DNA of 64,000 nucleotides, from the NCBI GenBank assembly GCA_029582265.1, contig CM055819.1:41530761-41594760 (forward strand), in the 5' to 3' direction. Origin of the DNA: Zoroaster sp. YZ-2022 (taxonomy: Eukaryota; Echinodermata; Asteroidea; Forcipulatida; Zoroasteridae). Positions 48,132 to 64,000 of the stretch are shown one piece after another (the stretch's first letter is position 1; the number at the start of each line of letters is the position of its first letter). The notes under the pieces were generated by a model, which had not been told where the DNA came from, made no database searches, and worked only from the letters and a program-made list of their open reading frames with translations. The position numbers were made by a program, and so were the translations under genes.

Positions 48132-49324
48132 TCCCCCATAAACAAAGAATGGCGGCTAATATAGGCCTCACAAATCAGGCAAGCGTTCATACCCCTATGT
48201 CGAAAAGTTTTGTGAAATATATCATTAAAAGTAATTGATATCCCTTTTTCTAAGGAAAGTACTACCGATTAAAAGCAAAATTTCCGGTAAAATAGCTATA
48301 AAAAAATATAAAAAAATAAAAAAATAAAAAAAATAAAAATAAATAACATACAAATCATGCTGAAATTCCAAGAGAAACCAACCAAGTAAAGTTATCTTTT
48401 TTTAAATAATTAATTCAAACAAAACGGTACCTTGTATTAAAGAGTGCTTTATTCAATCCAAAATATAACAATTGATGGTGGTGTAATGCATCAATAGTGT
48501 TAAGACAGTCAAAACAAAGTGATTAAGGGACAGTTAAGGCCAGCTCTATATGCAAATATCAATAATTGACCACATTTTAGGAGAGATGTCTTAAACTGAG
48601 CCTTAAAACTCTAACTCCCTAGACCCATTTGCTTGTAACATATAACCTGAATCCTCCAAAATCCTTCGGTAGTAAAGCAAACACATGACATGTATGCACA
48701 CATGTGTTTATAATTTGTGATACATGTACATGTCCATGGCCAGGGACCCTCCCTGCATGCATGGAGCAATAAACAGTGTCCACTGACCCAAGCACTGACC
48801 TTGCAATCGCTACAACAAACATGGATGTACATGTATCATAGAAAGGCAAGTATGCCTAATAACCTCAATCCTTCACTTTAGCAAAGAGTATTTTGGGGGA
48901 TTTGGGAAGGTTAGGGTTTCATGTAGTTAAGAAATTCAATCATTTTGTTATTTATGAATAGCCAATTCTGTACCTTACCTCTTAAAGGTATGGTATAGTC
49001 TGAAATAACAAAGCAAAACACAAATTTAAATGTAATAATTACTTGTAAATGTCACAGTTGTGTCAATCTTCCCTGGAATTTATTTGGTCCGAGAGGTTTG
49101 CTTTTTCAAGAAAAATGCAATTGTTTCCTAAAATTAATTCAGTATTGTCCACTGCAGGAATGAATACTGCCCTCGATTGACTACAGTGCTGAAAAATTCA
49201 TGATTTTAAAAGCAGTTTGGACAACATTACTAATGCTGTATTATCTAAAGGTCTGTTAATAACATCCATACTTTAACCCTAACCCTCTAGCTATTTTGGC
49301 TAAGAACGTTCCTGAATCTGCCAA
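48132..49324. other. No gene recognised
   Basis: AT-rich sequence with an A-rich AAAAT tract near 48300-48350. No gene or element with recognisable ends was seen. Confidence 0.4.
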
Positions 49325-49905
49325 AGTCCAACACCATGCACAAACACTACCATACAACTGTTGGACTTAGCTGGAATTGGGACACCCAGCCCCATGCAAA
49401 GTATCCCTGTCTGGGCTATACAGTACTGAGTCCATCAAAATACAACACCATGCAGTAACACTACCACCCAACTGTTGGACTTAGCTGGAATTGGGACACC
49501 CAGCCCCATGCAAAGTATCCCTGTCTAGGCTATACAGTACTGAGTTCATCAAAATCCAACACCATGCAGTAACACTACCACCCAACTGTTGGACTTAGCT
49601 GGAATTGGGACACCCAGCCCCATGCAAAGTATCCCTGTCTGGGCTATACAGTACTGAGTTCATCAAAATCCAACACCATGCAATAATACTACCACCCATC
49701 TGTTGGACTTAGCTGGAATTGGGACACCCGGCCCCATGCAAAGTATCCCTGTCTGGGCTATACAGTACTGAGTCCATCAAAATACAACACCATGCAGTAA
49801 CACTACCACCCAACTGTTGGACTTAGCCGGAATTGGGACACCCGGCCCCATGTAAAGTATCCCTGTCTGGGCTGTATAGTACTGAATCCATCAAAATCCA
49901 ACAAA
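49325..49905. repeat. Tandem repeat, about 115-bp unit, five copies
   Basis: Units begin CCAACACCATGCAGTAACAC and contain ACTGTTGGACTTAGCTGGAA and GTATCCCTGTCTGGGCTATA. Copies start near 49328, 49443, 49557, 49672 and 49787, and differ by a few substitutions. An inverted CCAACA/TGTTGG pair occurs within each unit. Confidence 0.95.
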
Positions 49906-51936
49906 CCCTGCTGTTGGAATTTGAATGGTTTGGGGGTGGTTAGGATTAAAAGAACCAAGAGATGATATACTGTACATAACCTCAATGTTACAGCTTATTG
50001 TGTATCAACATAAAGATGAGATAAAGAGAACATTTATTCACTTCATGTATGCATTCTCATGTGGAAATGAATCACCTGGGGGTCAATGTCATAGAGCTGC
50101 TTAGCAGATAAAATTGCTGACTAGAAAAATTGGCTTTCTTTGGTGACCAGCCAAACTTTCATACAAAACGTATGCATTTTGGCTGGTAGTCTGTTTTAAA
50201 TTGCTTAGCAAAAATATTTGTGACCCAGCATGACAAACCCCAAAAGGCCGTATAACACCCCACTGGTCGAAAATTGGCTGTATCTTGGATTGGGGTTCAG
50301 CAACTTTTTGCGGGTTTCGCCGTGCGGGGTCACATTTGCTTAGCAGCTCTATGAAATTGGGCCTAGCTGGTGATCCATTTAAATTTTGAATAATTTATAT
50401 TATAATTTAATTTATAGGGGCAGAGGCAGTTTAACAACTGCCTTGTTCTGGACTAGTTACCCCTCCCAGTTCTATTCACACCGTGAAGAGGCTGGTTATT
50501 AACTTGTCTTGTTTCGGTGCGAGGGGCTGGTTTCTTCAGTGTGAGTCGTTGTAACAACTTAATGACTGAGTAGCCCCCACCTTGGAGTGGCCATTGGCCT
50601 TGTGTGGGGCGAATTGCATAAAAAAAATAATAATAAAAAATAAAAAAATCTCAAAAATGACATTTCAAGACGGAATGTTTTCTCAGTGTGTTTGGTACCA
50701 TGACCATCTTTGAAACAAGAGCCAAGGCTGTGCCAGGCATCCGGGAACCCGAATACTCGACTGACACTGTTTATTATGACTAATAAATACAAGAGAAACT
50801 TGTGCTCATATTGGTTATTTAATACATTCTGGAGTATTTATGTGTTTTTACAAAATTGTTTACGTGTACACGAGTATCTGAAGATTTCCAAATTCAGGTA
50901 TCCGGTTCCCAAAATAACCGAAAAAGCACAGTTTTCATTAAAAAAGTCTTCAGGTTCTTTTCTGATAATTATCAATGGTGTACACCCCCTTTAACATTTA
51001 ACAACAAATAAATACATTTAAACTCGCAACAGCCATAACGCATAAGTACCTGCATACATGCCATGTATCAGCATTTTAACCCTCCTACTATAGCTGTACT
51101 TTAGTGGCAAGTTGCTACAGAGGTCAAAATCAGTCGACTGCCTGCTTTGACTGTTGACTCAAATGTGCACACTGGGGGAATTTTTGATTATATTTTACTG
51201 TCATTTTGACCACCTTCCACAATACAAGACAATGCTTTTACCAGTCAAAAAACGGTCGACTCATTTTGACCTGTAAATGTACTTACTACACGTAAGGTTT
51301 GACAGTGCTTGACTTTTAAGTGCACTAGATATACCTTGGCAAGTACATCAACATTTTGACTGATTTGGATCCTTGTAGTTATTAAATAACAAACATCAAC
51401 AGAGCTGCCAACATATGATTTTGAAAATGAGGAAGATTTAATTTTCTAATCAGAAAGACTCAATCGAAGCGAACGCAGCGAGCGAGCTGAGCGAGTGAGC
51501 CCTTGCGGGTGGGGTCCAGGGGTTTTAGGCTTTTTGGCACCAAAAGGAGAGGCCTCCTTGCATATATTTTAAGTAAGTAAATTACCGTCAAATACGGAAG
51601 TCTTCTGCAGAATCCTGAAGAGTTGGCAGCTCTGCATCAATGGTCACTTGAAAACACTTTACTGGTAAACAAAAATGTAAGAATGTTTGCTGTAGCCTTG
51701 GAGTCAAAAGATCTAAAGATCGAGTCTATCCAAAACCTATACTACATTGTGTTCAGTGTAACATGAGGATTACGAACTTATCCATCACCTAGTCATAACA
51801 TGAATCTTATGGTGAGCAAGATTTTCAAACCAATCGGCAAATCCCTATGTGAATGCTACTCCCTGGATGCACCAAAGTCTGTGATGATGAAGTAAGACAT
51901 AAGACTGATGTGGCCTTCCCTCCTCCAACGATGACG
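49906..51936. other. No gene recognised
   Basis: A segment at about 50420-50640 ending in an A/AAT-rich tail looks like the 3' end of a retroposon but has no match I can name. A GC-rich patch with GCGAACGCAGCGAGCGAGC lies at about 51470. The lower-coordinate end includes the PHF5A 3' UTR. Confidence 0.35.
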
Positions 51937-58742
<6,806 letters not shown>

Positions 58743-59961
58743 ATTGAAATTTTGAGATAGCGTGGGTATAACGTTTTCTATTTACCGCCCTCTTGTGGTG
58801 ATAACTATCATCACTAAATTTAGCACCCAAGCATTTCATAATTATTGCATATCGGTACCGCTTCTCAGCGCGCTGCTTATTACATTAAATTTTGTAGGAA
58901 CGATTTTTTACATTATAATTTAGACGGCACTTAGGAATGTCAAGATGTTCTAAATATGAAAATATTTAAAATATAAATATGTTTTTGTCTGTAATCCCAA
59001 TAACAATACAATCATTCAAGACAGTAACGACCTCCCATCACCTCATCTACATCTATCTAGGCCTACTTTAATTTTATTTTATTGATTTATAATTTTATTT
59101 CAATTCCAGGAAAGATTGAATCTACGTAAGGTTTAAAATTCGATCATGTGGTAATTGTTTGTATTCCCAATCCTATATAATATAACCTAAGTATAAACCT
59201 TACCTATACTGACAACGGGGATGTACGTGGCCTCGACCCGGGTCACACACCCGTGCCTGCTCGTCAGACAACGGCGTGGGTTCTTGGGAATACAAGATGC
59301 ATATCACTCAGTGTATCTTATTCTTCATACATTAGGACAGTCAAGAGCAACACAAACAGAGATCGTTATGGATAATAACCAACCATGCATATCATTCATT
59401 ATGATAATGGCACCGAAAGACTGAAAACTAAATGTTCTGAGTGTGGTAACGATCCATTGAACTTGGGGTGTACTGATAATACGACCGTGATATATAAAAA
59501 AATAATAAAAATAAAATTAAAATAAATAAATAAATAAAATAAAACAATTAAATATTTCCCCCCAAAATGATTGAAGCGTTGTTAGAATTAGTGCAGTAGC
59601 AATGGATGTAATGAAGCTGCTCCGTAAATTAATAATTGTCTTACTTCATCATATAGTCACTATCAATATACCGGCTTGATCGATACCGACTACGGAAGGT
59701 ATAACATTGTATAATGCTGGCACTACTGCTTTGAAAATGTTAACTGTCGTAGAATCAAAATATATATTAAGTGAAGGATTTGAAGTTTTGTATGGTGACA
59801 GAACAGTAAACGACGAAGTGTTCTGTAGCACCATGTAATTATAGCTAATGAAATGCAACAGTGTCTTGGTTCTGAGAAAAGAAAACACGCGGTCTACTCT
59901 AACATGATACAACCGCAGACTTCTGCTTTCTTAAAGGGACAATAATTATCGTCACCATGAT

Positions 59962-60105
59962 CAGGGCATGGAATCGGAGCGCTACTTTTAGATTAAGTCA
60001 GTGACTGGAAATAATACCCCCATTGAAGGTCATAATTACCGTTGCTGCTTTATAAAATGAGACAGTAATTTTTCTCTTAAACTACAACAACGATTCCATG
60101 CCCTG
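59962..60105. mobile_element. MITE copy A (CAGGGCATGGAATC ends)
   Basis: Inverted termini CAGGGCATGGAATCG and CGATTCCATGCCCTG. Weaker pairing continues outward through a shared ATCGTCAC block. A second copy of the family lies 180 bp downstream. Confidence 0.8.
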
Positions 60106-60286
60106 TTGAAAGACTGCTCTGATTGTGACGATATTAAGGCACGCAATTAACCAACATATGAACATTTCACGGCTTATAATTTTGTGATGTCTTTATTAAC
60201 GTTGACTTTAGAAAAGAGTAGTCTTTCTTAAAGTCGACCTGCTAATTATTTAGCTTTTCTTAAAGGGACAGTATCGTCACGATCAA

Positions 60287-60455
60287 CAGGGCATAGGGCC
60301 TGACATGGAATTGCTAGTTTTAGATAAAGTCAATGAGTGCATAATTCCCCACATAAATAAGGTCATTATTATTTACCATTGCTGCTGCATAAATGAGCCA
60401 GTAATTTTCAGTCACTGTGTCATCTTAATCTATAGAACACTGATTCCATGCCCTG
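60287..60455. mobile_element. MITE copy B
   Basis: Same family as 59962-60105: CAGGGCAT...ATGGAATTG and GATTCCATGCCCTG. The left terminus carries a 10-bp insertion. The flanking AAAGGGACA...ATCGTCAC sequence is also shared, so the repeated unit is larger than the short termini. Confidence 0.7.
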
Positions 60456-61521
60456 TTGAAAGTCAGAGAAAATTGATACATAGCAGCAATTACGTTTCAA
60501 ATTACAGTTCGGTTATTTTGGTTATTTTTGAAATTCCAAATAATCCTTAATATATCTATAATTTTGTTGGAATGCCTAATATTTATTTTAAAAATAAAAT
60601 GTTTTACTTTCTTGTTACATGGACAATGTTGAAGTACTGAATGTCTATTGATTGAAGGATTGCACAGAAAAATATTTATAATTGTCATATCGGTAAAATT
60701 AGAAATGTTTATAGCCTATAATATTATGGATAAATTTAATTTCTCAATAAACACGACTTTCAAATGTACTTTCAAATGTAGTCAAAGATTTCAAATCTAC
60801 TTTCAAAGATTGTTTTTAACATTCCAAATAAAACGGGACAATGCATGCATCAGCTCATATTAGCTTATGCATGCATTAATCCTGTTATAATTATAGTATC
60901 ACCCATTTTATTAAAATAGTTATAAAATAAAAATAAATATAAGACGAGAAGACGAGCTCAGAGCGAACATGATCCACACAAGAAAGCCATAGCGTTCTGT
61001 GCCTAGTAATGACACACGGAATTTCATTGGAAAATACTATATTATACTGAATATAATGCATACATCATTACAAGATTCTGTGACTGTGAATACAAAGCGT
61101 TACTTATGTCAGATGGTGATGCGGTACAATGTCAAGAAAACACGATGCACTGTCGTTGATAACATAAGAGATTTTACATGAAGCGTGTAGCGCAGTTTCT
61201 TCCGCCGCACTGCTCCTCAAAGCTGTCGTCAGCACTCAGCTAGTGCATCATTAAGGGAAAGTCTGAAGACTCAAGGGAGACAGGACAATTTACTGGCAAT
61301 GACAACCGAGATATGCACGTCATCCATCTGAGATGCAAACACGGCCGCCGTGCTTGTGTAATAATAGTAACATCACTCAGAGATGCCATGTGATGGACCG
61401 TGAGATTGCGGTGTACTTGATTTGTAGTCTGTATTTAGAGAGGAGGCTTGTGTAAGACAACCAGTCTTCACTCGAGGAGTTAAGTATAGTGTCTTCGACG
61501 TGAGCATAATAAATCGCCAAG

Positions 61522-62505
61522 ATGCATGGAGTCAAAGGAGAGGACCTAGTCAAGATTTGTTCCATGTATGAGAACTATCGATTTCGTACACCACAGAGGC
61601 TGCTTCAAACTTCCTCACTGAATTACCAAGAGGAATCTGCTACTCATGCACTGAGACGTAAAACAAGACGTCATGAACATGTCTATAAGAAATATACACT
61701 TCTTGACGATCCCGAAACCACGGTCGAACCTTACCGTAAACATCCAGCTGGAAATCTACAGATAAAGTGCGGGGAAGGATTAGAGTCGAGTGCAGTCGCC
61801 AAACTTCGCCGATGCAGAATTGGAGACCAACACCAAACGTATAAACACGGCAATCCACCTCTGATCGTAACGTCGAACAAGCTTCCATCGATTTTTAAAC
61901 AGGTGGGGTTTCCCGAGAAAGAGTCCCAGATGGAGTACATGGTGACGGGGAAATTAATTGCGAAGCCCCTTCAACATGTTGATGTATCGCAGCCAGGATC
62001 GGATGAAACGCAAGGGGACAAAGAAGTCAGGGAGAATCATGATGCAGAAGATGGCAACAATGATGATGATAAGTGGACCGCAGATGGAGCAAACAGGGAG
62101 GAGAAAAAGGTAGTCTCTTTTGGAGGAGCCAGCATCGTTGGCGACATGAGAATAAGACAAGGATGGAGAGCCCATCCTCCTATCCAATCCATCCATCTTA
62201 ATTATCCATCAAAAAAACAGCAGGCCACGGGGGACGAAGTGTGGAATCACAAGGTTCTCCTTCCGCGACGAGGGAGGCTTCACGTTCGGTTTCCGGGCAA
62301 GAGGGGCAAACCTCCCAACCCAACCACAGCACGACTCAAATCTGATAACGGGCGAAGTATTAAGCCTTCTCACTCAGCAGTACCCCCAAGTGGAGTGTCT
62401 ATTTTAAAACCAGCAAAGCCAGTAATGGTGATACCAACGCCTTGCTTCCCATGTAGTCCTGAATTTGAACGAATATTTAGAAGCCTAAGAGGTCAGCCTA
62501 AATAA
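61522..62505 (+). CDS. Unrecognised 327-residue protein, single exon
   Basis: The ATG at 61522 has a favourable context (A at -3), and the frame is open for 327 codons, far longer than chance ORFs here. Composition is hydrophilic and mostly disordered-looking. Residues 42-58 are very basic, 158-192 acidic and Asp/Asn-rich, 248-262 Arg/Lys/Gly-rich, and the C-terminus has PTPCFPCSPEFERIFRSL. No signal peptide or membrane segment is seen. EKKVVSFGG (residues 194-202) fits the RVxF-type docking motif for protein phosphatase 1, but such short motifs also occur by chance. I do not recognise the family. It could be a lineage-specific host gene, or the last coding exon of a longer gene. Confidence 0.6.
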   Translation: MHGVKGEDLVKICSMYENYRFRTPQRLLQTSSLNYQEESATHALRRKTRRHEHVYKKYTLLDDPETTVEPYRKHPAGNLQIKCGEGLESSAVAKLRRCRIGDQHQTYKHGNPPLIVTSNKLPSIFKQVGFPEKESQMEYMVTGKLIAKPLQHVDVSQPGSDETQGDKEVRENHDAEDGNNDDDKWTADGANREEKKVVSFGGASIVGDMRIRQGWRAHPPIQSIHLNYPSKKQQATGDEVWNHKVLLPRRGRLHVRFPGKRGKPPNPTTARLKSDNGRSIKPSHSAVPPSGVSILKPAKPVMVIPTPCFPCSPEFERIFRSLRGQPK

Positions 62506-64000
62506 TCACCGGCGTTGAATTTGCGAACAAAATATTTCTCTTTTCAGCACTTTTCTTGCTAGCTGTATCTGTTATTGATAAAATCTCAAGATGGAGTAAA
62601 TGTAAATTGATTTGTTTAAAAATGTTTTGAATTGTCCATCCATTTTCTTGCCATCTTGGTGTGCATAATACATGTTTTAAGCAACTATACACTATTTGCA
62701 AAATCAAAACACCTAATTGATGACAGCTTTACATTATTCTCACTTAGTGTTAATTAGTTGATCATGACATAAAACAAATCCTTGAAATCTTATTTCTGAG
62801 GTGCTGTGGTAAAATAATTTGCCAACTAAATTCTAGACTTCAGGTGAACTGAAATTCAATGTTGGATATGAAAAATCTAAATGTGTTTTTATTATTTTTC
62901 TCCAGATGTATCGCCTGCATTTTGTTGTAATGTTTTCGACAATTTCAGGAACTTTGTTGAATATTTAAGTAAAACCAGAAATCCATTACCTATACGTAGG
63001 TAATAGACTTCTGGTGAATCTGACTCAGTGTAACGATGGTATTAATATATCCTATATAAATAATGTTGGCTGAGGTTTATGTCATTAAAAAGGTTAAATA
63101 ACTTTCAGTTCGAATTTAGAAAAGTGAGAGTTCTTAATTTGTGGTGGATCCCGTCATAATATATATTGGGCACAAACCAATGTTCCGACATTATCGCAGT
63201 TTAAGAGTATTTCGTTTTCATGTTTCTGGTAAAATAACGAAAAACACGGGCACCTTGAACAAAACACCTTGAACAAGACATATCCATGGCTGAATTGATA
63301 CGTTCAAAGGGAACATGTTTTCTGTACATATCTCTTGCATTGACAGACATTTTTAGCAAAACTACTTGTCTTAAATTAGTAGGCTTGTACTGATACACAT
63401 GAACATACGACACTAATAGCTACAATGAGACTGCTAATGAGGTCTACACGGGAGTGAACAGATGTTGATGATTAAGGAAGTGACGTAAGACCATAGGATA
63501 TTCCAAATCTCATTGTAAAACAGTTGATTCAATCTCATCCAGCATTGTCACCTGTTTCACTGTCTCAACAAAATGTTCGATTTCTGATTGGTGCACTCAC
63601 CCAACACGAGCACTGGTTTTCCACTAATATTAAACGCAGGCTATTTGCTTTACTACATTATATAATGATGTGTGGGCACATTCGGGATGTGTTATGTCTA
63701 TTTAATCACCATTTAAAACTTGAAAATGTGATTGCAACATGACATACTTATTATAATGAACAATCATTAGCATACAAAATATTGTTGCATAATAATTTCG
63801 TGAGCTGAGAAGTATTTCATAACAAGAGGCTGTCCGTAATTCAATCAGTGTGAGGTATATACAGCACTATTTGCTTTCAGTTTTGGACGCCTAATCATAG
63901 TTGTTGTTGAGTAAAATGAATGAATTTCATTCCTACTGACCTATTATTTTATTAAGTGGCTGGGTAAATTAGTTGTATATAATCAAGAGTCGCAAACCCA
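62506..64000. other. No gene recognised
   Basis: AT-rich sequence including the probable 3' UTR of the preceding ORF. Small features are a 20-bp palindrome (ATTACCTA-TACG-TAGGTAAT near 62988) and a direct duplication of CACCTTGAACAA near 63250-63275. Confidence 0.4.

Larger units (their letters stand above)
58743..61521. other. Intergenic with two related MITE copies
   Basis: It holds the PHF5A promoter side at low coordinates and, at the far end, the 5' flank of the 61.5-kb ORF. An A/AAAT-rich tract is at 59490-59550. Two MITE copies are listed separately. No other gene was recognised. Confidence 0.5.

Overview
This is a eukaryotic genomic window, AT-rich and repeat-dense, with compact exons in long introns, GT-AG splicing, tRNA-derived SINEs, several non-LTR retrotransposons and many MITE-like inverted-repeat elements. 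The gene set (PHF5A, a cytosolic sulfotransferase, a G2E3-like HECT ligase, a THAP/P-element transposase) indicates an animal. The repeat style and the recurrent 'taggcctac' type oligomers suggest a marine deuterostome invertebrate, probably an echinoderm. That placement is inference, not proof.

Layout. 1-11.4 kb: the 3' half of a HECT E3 ligase gene (+), carrying a nonsense codon and a frameshift; its last intron holds a 5.9-kb Tx1/L1-like LINE with perfect target-site duplications. 12.3 kb: a MITE. 13.1-17.0 kb: a nine-exon integrase-like gene (-) whose D,D,E residues lie on three different exons and whose exon phases all agree; this is the most interesting gene here. 17.6-18.1 kb: a two-variant minisatellite. 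18.6-19.1 kb: an inverted-repeat element. 20.1-23.7 kb: a decayed THAP9/P-element-like transposase (-).

24.05-31.5 kb and 41.7-47.5 kb are two direct copies of one repeat-rich block that flank a complete six-exon sulfotransferase gene (32.0-38.9 kb, -). The first copy carries a nested pair of Tx1-like LINE derivatives and a 500-N assembly gap. The second carries a 5'-truncated LINE with a long reverse-transcriptase ORF, a 250-bp insertion and a MITE inside a SINE. The sulfotransferase introns hold SINEs and a 49-bp minisatellite of about 27 units that starts at the 5' splice site of intron 2. A Tc1-derived foldback element sits at 40.0-40.8 kb.

47.6-52 kb: a MITE and a 115-bp tandem repeat. 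51.9-58.7 kb: a complete three-exon PHF5A gene (-), with a near-perfect 96-bp palindrome, a SINE with an (AAT)70 tail and two abutting large inverted-repeat elements in its introns. 61.5-62.5 kb: an unrecognised 327-residue single-exon ORF (+).

Three gene models (PHF5A, sulfotransferase, integrase-like) read cleanly through every splice junction, whereas the transposon ORFs carry many single-base frameshifts. That contrast argues that most frameshifts are real decay rather than a poor assembly.
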